64,000 nt of DNA from Thauera propionica (GTDB lineage: Bacteria; Pseudomonadota; Gammaproteobacteria; Burkholderiales; Rhodocyclaceae). Below the pieces are notes generated by a model. The model did not search any database, had not been told where the DNA came from, and saw nothing but the letters and a program-made list of their open reading frames with translations. Location: assembly GCF_002245655.1 (NCBI RefSeq), contig NZ_NOIH01000010.1:120878-184877 (forward strand), given 5' to 3'. Below, one piece after another: positions 50,550-59,514 of this stretch. Position numbers and translations under genes: made by a program. The first letter of the stretch is position 1. Every line of letters starts with the position of its first letter.

Positions 50550-51212
50550 ATGACCCAGGACGAACTCAAGAAAGCCGCCGCCCTCGCCGCCCTCGACTAC
50601 ATCGAGGACGGCAGCATCGTCGGCGTCGGCACCGGCTCGACGGTGAACCACTTCATCGACGGCCTCGCCGGCATGCGCAACCGCATCCGCGGCGCCGTCT
50701 CCAGCTCCGAAGCCAGCTCGAAACGGCTCGCCGCGCACGGCATCCAGGTGTTCGATCTCAACGACATCGACAGCATCCCGGTCTATGTCGATGGCGCCGA
50801 CGAGATCGACGGCGGCTTCGCGATGATCAAGGGCGGCGGTGGCGCACTGACTCGCGAGAAGATCGTCGCCGCGGTGTCGAAGCGCTTCGTATGCATCTGC
50901 GACGCCAGCAAGCGCGTGCTGACGCTCGGCCGCTTCCCGCTGCCGGTCGAGGTCATCCCGATGGCCCGCAGCCACGTCGCCCGAGAACTCGCCCGCCTTG
51001 GCGGCGAACCGCGCCTTCGCGAAGGCTTCGTGACCGACAACGGCAACCTGATCGTCGACGTGCACGGGCTGGCGATCAGCGACCCGGTCAGCACGGAAAC
51101 CCGCATCAACCAGATCGTCGGCGTGGTCACCAACGGCCTCTTCGCCGAGCGCGGCGCCGACCTGCTGCTGCTGGCCGGCAGCCAGGGCGTGGAACGCCTG
51201 CAACGCCCCTGA
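50550..51212 (+). CDS. rpiA: Ribose-5-phosphate isomerase A
   Basis: Interconverts ribulose 5-phosphate and ribose 5-phosphate; 220 residues. Substrate and catalytic motifs: [39 protein letters not shown]. It serves nucleotide synthesis and, with the phosphoribulokinase, transketolase and GAPDH genes of this window, the pentose phosphate or Calvin network. Start follows a GGGAAA region after moeA. Confidence 0.97.
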   Translation: MTQDELKKAAALAALDYIEDGSIVGVGTGSTVNHFIDGLAGMRNRIRGAVSSSEASSKRLAAHGIQVFDLNDIDSIPVYVDGADEIDGGFAMIKGGGGALTREKIVAAVSKRFVCICDASKRVLTLGRFPLPVEVIPMARSHVARELARLGGEPRLREGFVTDNGNLIVDVHGLAISDPVSTETRINQIVGVVTNGLFAERGADLLLLAGSQGVERLQRP

Positions 51213-51299
51213 CCCGATGGCGCGGAGGTTTCAGCGGCATGACTTGCAACAAAAACTTAACCTTGTGCTGCTAGCCTCTGCGCTTCCCTCGAAAGGATC

Positions 51300-52004
51300 A
51301 TGGCGAAGATGACGGAACACACCTACAAGCAGTTCAACGTCGAACTGGAAGAAATCCGCAGCGGCGTGCTGCAAATGGGCGGACTGGTCGAGTCGCAGGT
51401 CAAGAACGCGCTCGAAGGCCTGCGCACCGGCGACCTCACCTTGCTCGACCAGGTCATCGACGAGGACCAGCGCGTCAACCTGATGCAGAAGGAACTCGAC
51501 GACGAGTGCAACCACATCATCGCCAAGCGCCAGCCGGCCGCAATCGACTTGCGCCTGGTGATGACCGTCATCAAGTCGGTCGGCGACCTCGAGCGCATCG
51601 GCGACGAAGCGAAGAAGATCGCCAAGGCCGCGAAGCGACTGCACACGAGCGAAGTCACCTTCACCCCGCGCATCGACCTGTCGCATGCTGCCCAGCTCGC
51701 TTTGTCGATGCTGCATGCGGCGCTGGACGCCTTCGCCCGTGCCGATGCCAGCATTGCGCCGCGCATCAAGAGCCAGGATGCCGAGGTCGACGCGAGCTTC
51801 AAGGCTGTCATGCGCCAGCTGATCACCTACATGATGGAAGATCCGCGCACCATCACCAACAGCCTCGAGCTCCTGTTCACCGCCAAGGCGATCGAACGCG
51901 TGGGCGACCATGCGATGAACATCGCCGAGTACGTGGTCTTCCTCGTGCAGGGCGAGGACGTGCGTTACGCGAAGGCTGAAGCCCGGCTCGGCGACAAGAG
52001 CTGA
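51300..52004 (+). CDS. phoU: Phosphate signalling protein PhoU
   Basis: Helical protein of 234 residues made of two repeated three-helix bundles, each with an acidic metal-binding motif (around DDECNHIIAKRQPAAIDLR and FTAKAIERVGDHAMNIAEYVVFL). PhoU links the Pst phosphate transporter to the PhoR kinase and restrains phosphate uptake. Here it stands without pst genes, though regulation with them at a distance is normal. The ATG at 51300 has AAAGGA ahead. Confidence 0.96.
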   Translation: MAKMTEHTYKQFNVELEEIRSGVLQMGGLVESQVKNALEGLRTGDLTLLDQVIDEDQRVNLMQKELDDECNHIIAKRQPAAIDLRLVMTVIKSVGDLERIGDEAKKIAKAAKRLHTSEVTFTPRIDLSHAAQLALSMLHAALDAFARADASIAPRIKSQDAEVDASFKAVMRQLITYMMEDPRTITNSLELLFTAKAIERVGDHAMNIAEYVVFLVQGEDVRYAKAEARLGDKS

Positions 52005-52040
52005 TACGGACAGCGGCCGCCCCGGCGGCGGCAGGCAACA

Positions 52041-52069
52041 AAAAGGGATGGCCGCGCCATCCCTTTTTT
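52041..52069. terminator. Bidirectional intrinsic terminator phoU/yggX
   Basis: GGGATGGC (52045-52052) pairs with GCCATCCC (52056-52063), flanked by A-run and T-run, between two convergent genes. Confidence 0.92.
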
Positions 52070-52109
52070 GCTTTGCGGCGCGCGACGGACGCTGTCCGCC
52101 GCCCCGCCC

Positions 52110-52388
52110 TTACTGCGCAGGCGGAACGTAGCCGCTGATCTGGTCGGCGCCGCCCTCGAAGAAGTGCTTCTCCATCTGCTCGGCCAGGTATTTGCGCGCA
52201 CGCGCGTCCATGAGGTTCAGGCGGTTCTCGTTGATCAGCATGGTCTGGTACTTGACCCACTGCTGCCACGCTTCCTTCGACACGCTGTCGAAGATGCGCT
52301 TGCCGAGCGCGCCCGGCACCGGGGGAAGATCCAGGCCTTCCGCCTCGCGACCGAGTTTCACGCAATTAACCATGCGAGCCATGTTCAT
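52110..52388 (-). CDS. yggX: Fe(2+)-trafficking / oxidative damage protection protein YggX
   Basis: Small protein of 92 residues linked to iron-sulfur cluster protection and iron handling. The conserved early [18 protein letters not shown] carries the key cysteine; [31 protein letters not shown] is the helical core. It overlaps the preceding GGDEF gene by ATGA, hence the two share a message. Confidence 0.95.
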   Translation of the reverse strand: MNMARMVNCVKLGREAEGLDLPPVPGALGKRIFDSVSKEAWQQWVKYQTMLINENRLNLMDARARKYLAEQMEKHFFEGGADQISGYVPPAQ

Positions 52389-53827
52389 TCCTCTCTGCTA
52401 TCGGGTTCATCGGAGCTCGAAGCCGACATTCTAGCGGATTCGCCGGCTACCCTCCCGGACAGCGTCCAGCGGTTGCGTCCCTCTGACTTCGAGCGGTACA
52501 TGGCCTCGTCGGCCGCCGAGACCAGCGCCTCGGCATCCAGGCCGTTGTCCGGAAACACCGCGATGCCGATACTGGCCGTGACACCCGCCGGTTTGCCCTC
52601 GAAGCAGAACGCCAACCCCGCCACCGCCTCACCGAGACGGCTCGCAAGTTCGGCCAGGGCCTCCGGCTGCGCATCGGGCACGAGCATCGCGAACTCGTCA
52701 CCGCCGATGCGGAAGAACATCTCGTGTCGACGCACGATACGGCTGACTGACTCTGCAAGTCGCACCAGCACCTCGTCGCCCGCCTGGTGTCCGAACTCGT
52801 CGTTGATCGGCTTGAAACCGTCCAGGTCGATGCCGAGCAGGCCCACGGCATGCCCGCGCCGAGTCGCATCGGCCAGCATGCGCTCGAGCTCTTCGTGGAA
52901 ACGGCGACGGTTGTACAGGTTGGTGAGCGGATCGCGCTCGGCCATCTCGACCAGTTGTGCAGAAATGCGACGCGCCTCGGTAACGTCCTCGTAGATCCAC
53001 ACCCGGCCGATGCCGCGACCTTCGACCGCCCCCTCGACGACTGCCGAGCGATCGGTGACGATGCGCCCGTCGGCAAAGTGGAATTCAAACGCCTCGCTGA
53101 CGCGCTGGTGCGTCTCGACCACCTCCGCGATGTGGGCGAAATAGGCATCCGGATCGGCAAGCCGCGCCCTGATCGTCTCCTGCACCACGCTCTCGCGCGA
53201 GCCGATCAGGTGCGCATCCGGCGGATAACCCCAGATCTCGAGCATGGCGCGGTTGTAGTACAGCACGCGCTTGTCCTGGTCCATGAAGAGAATGCCGAGC
53301 CGGATGAGGTTGAGCAGCGCCGCCAGGCGCTGGCGCTCGTCGTTGCTGCGCAGCAGGTAGTGCTCGCGCAGCGCCTGCGCACGGCGCAGCTCGGTGACCG
53401 TCTCCAGCAGCTTGTATTCGGTCTCCTTGCGTGCCTGGATGTCCTCGGCCGACAGGCGCAGCCGCCAGTGGCCGCCGCTTTCGACGCGCCGCCAGTGCGA
53501 TGCGACCCACGCCGTCTCGCCGTCACGCCGCACGAAGCGCAACTCGAAATCCTGCGGCAGACCGTCGGCGGCAAGCTGCGCCACCGTCCGCGTGCAGTGG
53601 GTGCGGTCGGACTCGTGTACGATCAGCGCGAAAAGATCCGGCGCGGCCAGACAGTCAGCGGGCACGTAACCGGTCACCCGCTCGATCGACGGGCTGATCC
53701 ACAGCAGCCGAAGCTGCTCGTCGAACAGTGCCTCGACACCGTGCACACCCTCGGCCACCTGGCGGCAGTATTCGTCCTGGGCGTTCGCCGCCTCGTCGGA
53801 CGCAGCGCGCTTGGGCCACAGGATCAT
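52385..53827 (-). CDS. PAS-GGDEF diguanylate cyclase
   Basis: Cytosolic signalling protein of 480 residues. Two PAS domains: one at the start ([26 protein letters not shown]) with a PAC motif, and a second ([25 protein letters not shown]) after a short coiled coil. The C-terminal GGDEF domain has the active sequence [10 protein letters not shown], so synthesis of cyclic di-GMP is probable. The inhibitory I-site, normally RxxD, reads RRHE and is likely lost. No EAL domain. It lies between argA and yggX with overlaps on both sides. The input signal is unknown. Confidence 0.93.
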   Translation of the reverse strand: MILWPKRAASDEAANAQDEYCRQVAEGVHGVEALFDEQLRLLWISPSIERVTGYVPADCLAAPDLFALIVHESDRTHCTRTVAQLAADGLPQDFELRFVRRDGETAWVASHWRRVESGGHWRLRLSAEDIQARKETEYKLLETVTELRRAQALREHYLLRSNDERQRLAALLNLIRLGILFMDQDKRVLYYNRAMLEIWGYPPDAHLIGSRESVVQETIRARLADPDAYFAHIAEVVETHQRVSEAFEFHFADGRIVTDRSAVVEGAVEGRGIGRVWIYEDVTEARRISAQLVEMAERDPLTNLYNRRRFHEELERMLADATRRGHAVGLLGIDLDGFKPINDEFGHQAGDEVLVRLAESVSRIVRRHEMFFRIGGDEFAMLVPDAQPEALAELASRLGEAVAGLAFCFEGKPAGVTASIGIAVFPDNGLDAEALVSAADEAMYRSKSEGRNRWTLSGRVAGESARMSASSSDEPDSREE

Positions 53828-55182
53828 AGGGATTTCACGAAGACCTTGGAGCGACGCTGGAAGTTGTACAGCTCCCGCTTCTGTCGCGGCAAGGCCTCGG
53901 GGCCGATCTCGCTGAAACCGCGCTCGCGGAACCAGTGCGCGGTACGCGTGGTGAGCACGAACAGGCGCTCCAGGCGCTGCACACGGGCACGGCGCTCGAT
54001 GCGCTTGAGCAACTGGTCGCCGAGGCCGGCCCGGCGGTACTCCGGCGTCACCGCAAGGCAGGCGAGCTCGGCCGCATTGTCCTCCGAGAACGGATAAAGC
54101 GCCGCGCAGCCCACCAGCACGCCATCGTGCTCGACCACGGTGAAACGCTCGATCTCCTGCTCCAGCAACTCGCGGCCACGACGCACGAGCGTGCCGTCCG
54201 CCTCCATCGGCGTGATCAAGGACACCAGCGCCGCCACATCATCGACCGTCGCCTCGCGCAGGCGGAACAGCGGGTCGCGCGACACCACCGTACCGACGCC
54301 GGCATGGGTGAAGAACTCGAGCAGCAGGCCGCCGTCCTTGTCGCGGTCGATCAGGTGGCAGCGCGCCACGCCCCGTCGCACGGCGCGGATCGCACAGGGC
54401 AGGAAGAGATGAAGGTCCTCGGTCAGCCCTTCGCCGGTCTCGATCTTGGACTGCGCCTCATCCGCGGTGACCGACTCCACGAGTTGCCCCTCTGCATCGA
54501 GCAGACCGGGCGCGTCGCACAGGTAGATGAGCTTCTCGGCCTTCAACGCCACCGCGACCGCCTCGGCCACCTCCTCCATCGCCAGGTTGAAGATCTCGCC
54601 CGCCGGCGACACGCCGAGCGGCGTGATCAGCACGACGTTCTGCTGGTCGAGGTCGGCGTTGATTTCCTCGGCGATGATCTTGCGCACCGCGCCGGTGTAT
54701 TGGTAATCGACGCCATCGACCACGCCGACCGGGCGCGCGGTGATGAAGTTGCCGCCCGTCACGCGCATGTAGCTGCCGGCCATCGGCGTGTTGGGCAAGC
54801 CCTGCGACAGCAGCGCCTCGACCTCGAAACGGGTCACCGCCATGGCGGACTTGACGCATTCCAGCGCCTCGACGTCGGTCACGCGCAGGCCATGATGGAA
54901 ACGCGGCTCCAGCCCGCGCCGCGCCAGTTCGACGTCGATCTGCGGCCGCGCGCCATGCACCAGCACCAGGCGGATGCCCAGCGCGGCCAGCAGGTTGCAG
55001 TCGTAGGCCAGGCTCTGTGCGCGCTCACCTGCCGCCACCTCGCCGCCGAAACCGACGACGAAGGTCTTGCCACGAAAGGCGTGGATGTAGGGGGCCGCGC
55101 CGCGCACCCAGGCGACGAACTGCGAGGTGGGGTCCTCGGTCGCCGGCACGGCCGGCGCAGCGGGTTTCGATTCAGCGTTCAC
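53824..55182 (-). CDS. argA: Amino-acid N-acetyltransferase (N-acetylglutamate synthase)
   Basis: First enzyme of arginine synthesis, 452 residues. The N-terminal amino-acid-kinase-like domain (KTFVVGFGGEVAAGERAQSL, LVLVHGARPQIDVEL) binds arginine for feedback control, and the C-terminal GNAT domain (LACLAVTPEYRRAGLGDQLLKRIE) transfers acetyl to glutamate. GTG start at 55182. It overlaps the GGDEF gene by ATGA. Confidence 0.96.
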   Translation of the reverse strand: MNAESKPAAPAVPATEDPTSQFVAWVRGAAPYIHAFRGKTFVVGFGGEVAAGERAQSLAYDCNLLAALGIRLVLVHGARPQIDVELARRGLEPRFHHGLRVTDVEALECVKSAMAVTRFEVEALLSQGLPNTPMAGSYMRVTGGNFITARPVGVVDGVDYQYTGAVRKIIAEEINADLDQQNVVLITPLGVSPAGEIFNLAMEEVAEAVAVALKAEKLIYLCDAPGLLDAEGQLVESVTADEAQSKIETGEGLTEDLHLFLPCAIRAVRRGVARCHLIDRDKDGGLLLEFFTHAGVGTVVSRDPLFRLREATVDDVAALVSLITPMEADGTLVRRGRELLEQEIERFTVVEHDGVLVGCAALYPFSEDNAAELACLAVTPEYRRAGLGDQLLKRIERRARVQRLERLFVLTTRTAHWFRERGFSEIGPEALPRQKRELYNFQRRSKVFVKSL

Positions 55183-55300
55183 GCATTCACCGCAACAGGG
55201 GCCGACAAGGCGGCCACGGAGGCCAACGCGAGCGGCAGGATTTCGAATGACGGAATTCTAACGGATGCATGCCCACTCCGCCGCGGCGTCATCGGTGCCT

Positions 55301-56785
55301 TCATTGCGCGAGCACCGCCTCAAGCCGCTCGCAGATCGTACGCAGCACCTTGATGCGGGCGAAGTGCTTGTCGTCGGCCTCGACGAGGGTCCATGGCACG
55401 GTGCCCGTACTGGTGCGATCGACCATGTCGCAGACCGCTCGCGTGTAGTCGTCCCACTTGTCGCGGTTGCGCCAGTCCTCGGGGGTGATCTTGAAGCGCT
55501 TGTGGGGTTCGGCCTCGCGCTCCTTGAAACGCTCGAGCTGCTCGTCCTTGCTGATCGCCAGCCAGAACTTCACCACCACCGCGCCGGCGGCGGTCAGCTG
55601 GTCCTCGAAGTCGTTGATCTCGGCATAGGCGCGCAACCAGTCGGCCTCGGAACAGAAACCCTCGACCCGTTCGACCAATACCCGGCCATACCATGAGCGA
55701 TCGAACATCACGACCTTGCCACGCGGCGGAACGTGGCGCCAGAAACGCCACAGGTAGGGCTGCACGCGCTCTTCCTCGGTCGGCGCGGCGATCGGGATGA
55801 TGCGGTACTGGCGGATGTCGAGCGCGCCCGCGACGCGGCGGATCGCGCCGCCCTTGCCCGCCGCATCCATGCCCTCGAACACCAGCACCAGCGAGTGCTT
55901 GCGGAAGGCGGCCTCGCGCGTCAGCAGGGCAAGCCGGCCCTGCAGCAGTTCGAGCTCGCGCTCGTACTCCTTGCGCCCCATGTCCTGCCGGACGAGGCTG
56001 TCGACGAGGTTACGCTGGTCCACTCGCGGCGCGAGCGGCGCCGCCGACAGGCGTGGCTTCCAGTTCTGGGACGCCGCGTCGAGCCGGTGGCGCAGCGCCG
56101 ACAGCAGCGTGCGCGCGACGAACAGCGCACGGTAGTTGGGGTCGGAGCCATCCACGATCAGCCATGGCGCATCGCCCGTGCTCGTCGTGCGCAGCACGTG
56201 CCCCGCCACCTCGCGGTAGCGCTCGTACAGATCGTAGAAGCGCCAGTCGCGCTCGGTGACGCGCCAGCGCGTGCGCTCGTCCTTCTCCAGTTCCTTCAGG
56301 CGCTTCTTCTGTGCGTCCTTAGAAAGATGGAACCAGAACTTGATCAACAGCACGCCCTCGTGCGCGAGCATCGCCTCGAAGCGACGGATCTCGTCCAGGC
56401 GCTGGTCGAGTTCAGCGCGCTTGCATACGCGATCGACCCGGTCGCGGATGGGCTGCGTGTACCAGTTGTTGAACAGCACGCCGATCTTGCCGTGCGGCGG
56501 AAGCGCGCGCCAGAAGCGCCACATGAACGGCCGCTCGGCTTCCTCCGGCGTGGGTGTGTCGAAGGCCCAGGCCTGGATGTGGCGCGGGTCCATCCACTCG
56601 TTGAGCAGGTTGACCGTCTCGCCCTTGCCCGCCCCATCCACGCCGTTGATCAGCACGACGACCGCAAACTGCTTCAGTTGCAGCAGATCGAACTGCGCGT
56701 CGAGCAGATCGGCGCGCAGCCGCGGCACGAGCGCGTCGAATTCTTCCTTCGTGGTCCGGTGGCCAAGTTCCGCGGATTCGAACAT
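55301..56785 (-). CDS. pap: Polyphosphate:AMP phosphotransferase (tandem PPK2 domains)
   Basis: 494 residues with two PPK2 domains in one chain. The first has the Walker A loop LINGVDGAGKGETVNLLNEW and the second VFEGMDAAGKGGAIRRVAG; each is followed by a lid motif (LPPHGKIGVLFNNWYTQ and VPPRGKVVMFDRSWYGRVL). Tandem PPK2 enzymes phosphorylate AMP to ADP using polyphosphate. The ATG at 56785 is chosen. This fits a polyphosphate-storing lifestyle; phoU is also nearby. Confidence 0.93.
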   Translation of the reverse strand: MFESAELGHRTTKEEFDALVPRLRADLLDAQFDLLQLKQFAVVVLINGVDGAGKGETVNLLNEWMDPRHIQAWAFDTPTPEEAERPFMWRFWRALPPHGKIGVLFNNWYTQPIRDRVDRVCKRAELDQRLDEIRRFEAMLAHEGVLLIKFWFHLSKDAQKKRLKELEKDERTRWRVTERDWRFYDLYERYREVAGHVLRTTSTGDAPWLIVDGSDPNYRALFVARTLLSALRHRLDAASQNWKPRLSAAPLAPRVDQRNLVDSLVRQDMGRKEYERELELLQGRLALLTREAAFRKHSLVLVFEGMDAAGKGGAIRRVAGALDIRQYRIIPIAAPTEEERVQPYLWRFWRHVPPRGKVVMFDRSWYGRVLVERVEGFCSEADWLRAYAEINDFEDQLTAAGAVVVKFWLAISKDEQLERFKEREAEPHKRFKITPEDWRNRDKWDDYTRAVCDMVDRTSTGTVPWTLVEADDKHFARIKVLRTICERLEAVLAQ

Positions 56786-56837
56786 CGCTGCCCCTAGTCG
56801 TTTGTCGTCCAGCAGCCGGCGCCCAGGCGGCACCGGA

Positions 56838-57560
56838 TCAGAAATCGCCCCACTGCGCCTGCAGCACCGCCAGCGCCGCCAGCCCCGCCGTCTCGGTCCT
56901 GAACACGCGCGGCCCCAGCGTCACGCGCCGGAAACCGGCGGCATCGCAGGCGGCCAGTTCGGCCTCGGTCCAGCCGCCCTCGGGACCGATCAGGACATGC
57001 ACCGCGCCCTCGGGCCGCGCCTCGCCGCCGAACCCGGTTCCACCGCCGGGCGCCAGCACGTAGCCACGCTCGCCGCGCGCAGACGCCAGCCACTGCACCA
57101 GCGGCCGCAGCGGATGGACCTGCGGGATACGGTTGCGCCCGCTCTGCTCGCAGGCCGAAACCGCCACCTGCTGCCAGTGGGCGATCCGCTTGTCGGCACG
57201 CTCGCCGGACAGCCGCAGCACCGAGCGCTCCGCCTGCACCGGCTGGATCGCCGCAACGCCCAGTTCCACCGCCTTCTGCACGACCCAGTCCATCTTGTCG
57301 CCCGAGGCCAGTGCCTGCACCAGCACCACCGGCAGCGGCGACTCGCGGTCGAGCGTCCGCCGTTCGCCCAGCTGCGCAAACCCGGTCTTGCCGCGAACCG
57401 TCAGCCGGGCATCGACCTCGCCCCCTTCACCATCGAACAGCACCATCTGCTCGCCGTCGCGCAGGCGCAGCACACGCAAGGCGTGGTGCGCGAGCGCCTC
57501 CGGCAGCTCGACCTCGCCGGCATCGGGCAAGCGCCCCGGAAAATGGAATCGAGAAATCAT
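56838..57560 (-). CDS. rsmE: 16S rRNA (uracil(1498)-N(3))-methyltransferase
   Basis: SPOUT-type methyltransferase of 240 residues modifying U1498 of 16S rRNA. Motifs: the N-terminal PUA-like domain with HHALRVLRLRDGE, then QALASGDKMDWVVQKAVELG, and the SAM knot VLIGPEGGWTEAELAACDAAGF and TLGPRVFRTETAGLAAL. Upstream of pap on the same strand after 52 nt, divergent from the inositol-phosphatase-like gene. Confidence 0.95.
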   Translation of the reverse strand: MISRFHFPGRLPDAGEVELPEALAHHALRVLRLRDGEQMVLFDGEGGEVDARLTVRGKTGFAQLGERRTLDRESPLPVVLVQALASGDKMDWVVQKAVELGVAAIQPVQAERSVLRLSGERADKRIAHWQQVAVSACEQSGRNRIPQVHPLRPLVQWLASARGERGYVLAPGGGTGFGGEARPEGAVHVLIGPEGGWTEAELAACDAAGFRRVTLGPRVFRTETAGLAALAVLQAQWGDF

Positions 57561-57610
57561 CGTAAGATTATAGGCCCCGCATCCCCGCGCCCGACCGGCA
57601 AGGAGCCCAC

Positions 57611-58420
57611 ATGCCCACCTCAGCCCAACGCCTCGCCCGCGCCCGCGCCCTTGAATCGATGGTGCGTGACATCGCGCGCGCGGAGATCCTGCCCCGCTAC
57701 CTGAAGTCGGCTCGCAACCGCAAACCCGACGGCTCGCTGTTTACCGAAGCGGACATGGAATCGCAACGACGCTTCTCCGAAGCGCTGCCGCAGTTCCTGC
57801 CAGGCGCGGTACTGGGCGAGGAAATGACCGCTACCGAACAGGCCCACCTGTGGAACGAGGGCGGGCGCGGCATGTGGTGCATCGACCCGATCGATGGCAC
57901 GACGAACTTCGCCAACGGCATTCCGCTATTCGCCGTGTCGATCGCCTATCTGATCGACCACGAGCCGGTGCTGGGCGTGGTCTACAACCCGATCACCGAC
58001 GAGTCCTTCTACGCCGCACGCGGCGCCGGTGCCTACCTCAACGGCACCGAACTGCCATTGCGGCAAGGCGCGACCCGGCTGTCCGACGCGGTGGCGGGCG
58101 TGGATTTCAAGCGCATCAGTCACCATCTCGGCGACGAGCTGGCCGTTCGCCCACCGTACTACTCGCAGCGCAACTTCGGTTCCAGCGCGCTGGAATGGTG
58201 CTTTGTCGCGGCGGGCCGGCTCGACGTCTACCTGCACGGCGGGCAGATGCTGTGGGACTACGCCGCCGGCCGCCTGATCCTGGCCGAAGCCGGTGGCCAG
58301 GCCGAGGCCCTGGGCGGGGGCTCGCTGATGTCGGGCCCGGCGGTGAAGCGCGGCGTGATCGCCGCCGCCAACCCGGGCCTGTTCGCAGAATGGTCGGCGT
58401 GGGTGAAGGCACGCTCCTGA
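57611..58420 (+). CDS. Inositol monophosphatase family protein
   Basis: Metal-dependent phosphatase of 269 residues. The magnesium site is WCIDPIDGTTNFANGIP, with the conserved GEE in LGEEMTA earlier and GGQMLWDYAAGRLILAEAGG later. It may act on inositol phosphate, on 3'-phosphoadenosine compounds or on sugar bisphosphates. Its place next to phosphoribulokinase and transketolase would fit a fructose- or sedoheptulose-bisphosphatase-like activity, but that is inference. Confidence 0.88.
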   Translation: MPTSAQRLARARALESMVRDIARAEILPRYLKSARNRKPDGSLFTEADMESQRRFSEALPQFLPGAVLGEEMTATEQAHLWNEGGRGMWCIDPIDGTTNFANGIPLFAVSIAYLIDHEPVLGVVYNPITDESFYAARGAGAYLNGTELPLRQGATRLSDAVAGVDFKRISHHLGDELAVRPPYYSQRNFGSSALEWCFVAAGRLDVYLHGGQMLWDYAAGRLILAEAGGQAEALGGGSLMSGPAVKRGVIAAANPGLFAEWSAWVKARS

Positions 58421-58512
58421 CCCCCGCGACGCGCGCACACGAATCTCACCGCAATTTGCTGCAGCGCAATATACTCGCGTGACGACACCGTTCGCCCAGC
58501 GCGGAGACCACC

Positions 58513-59388
58513 ATGTCCATGAAGCACCCGATCATCGCCGTCACCGGCTCATCCGGCGCAGGCACGACCACGGTCAAGCACACCTTCGAGGCGATCTTCC
58601 ACCGCGAGCACGTCAATGCGGCCATCGTCGAGGGTGACAGCTTCCACCGCTACACGCGGGCGGAAATGCAGGGACTGATCGAGGAGGCCGAACGTCTCGG
58701 CCAGCGCGGCATCAGCCACTTCGGCCCCGAGGCCAACTTCTTCTCCGACATCGAGAGCCTGTTCCGCGCCTACGGCGAAGCGGCAACCGGCCGCCGCCGG
58801 CACTACATCCACAACGAAGCGCAGGCCATGCGCTGGAACCTGCCGATGGGCACCTTCACCGAATGGGAGGACCTGCCCGTGGGCACGGACTGTCTGTTCT
58901 ATGAAGGTCTGCACGGCGCGGTGGTCACCGACAGCGTGGACGTGTCGCGCCACGTCGATCTGCTGATCGGCGTCGTGCCCACCATCAACCTGGAATGGAT
59001 CCAGAAGCTGCACCGCGACACCAAGATCCGCGGCTATTCGCCCGAGGCCGTGCAGGACACCATCCTGCGCCGCATGCACGACTACGTGCACTACATCGTT
59101 CCGCAGTTCGCCCGCACCCACATCAACTTCCAGCGTGTGCCGGTGGTCGACACCTCGAACCCGTTCATCGCCCGCGACGTGCCGACGCAGGACGAGTCGA
59201 TGGTGGTGATCCGCTTCAAGGACCCGCGCGGCGTGGATTTCCCCTACCTGCTGCGCATGATCCACGATGCCTTCATGAGCCGCGCCAACACCATCGTGAT
59301 TCCTGGCGGCAAGCTCGACCTGGCGATGCAGCTGATCCTGACCCCGCTGATCTGGAAGCTGATGGAACGCCGCCGGCAGTGGGTCTGA
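58513..59388 (+). CDS. prkB: Phosphoribulokinase
   Basis: Makes ribulose 1,5-bisphosphate from ribulose 5-phosphate. 291 residues, class I proteobacterial type. The P-loop is VTGSSGAGTTTVKHTF; EGDSFHRYTRAEM, GTDCLFYEGLHG and IRGYSPEAVQDTILRRM follow. In autotrophs it works with RuBisCO; some heterotrophs carry the similar PrkB without known role. No RuBisCO gene is in the window, but transketolase, gap and pgk follow on the same strand. Confidence 0.94.
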   Translation: MSMKHPIIAVTGSSGAGTTTVKHTFEAIFHREHVNAAIVEGDSFHRYTRAEMQGLIEEAERLGQRGISHFGPEANFFSDIESLFRAYGEAATGRRRHYIHNEAQAMRWNLPMGTFTEWEDLPVGTDCLFYEGLHGAVVTDSVDVSRHVDLLIGVVPTINLEWIQKLHRDTKIRGYSPEAVQDTILRRMHDYVHYIVPQFARTHINFQRVPVVDTSNPFIARDVPTQDESMVVIRFKDPRGVDFPYLLRMIHDAFMSRANTIVIPGGKLDLAMQLILTPLIWKLMERRRQWV

Positions 59389-59514
59389 GGGTGCGCCGCG
59401 CAGCTCGAACCCTCAGCGGCCGGCACGGATGCCGCATTGCAACATTGGCATCACCGGGAACTTTTAAGGGATAATTGCGGCTTTTCTGATGGTGGCCTTC
59501 GGCCCGAGAACAGC

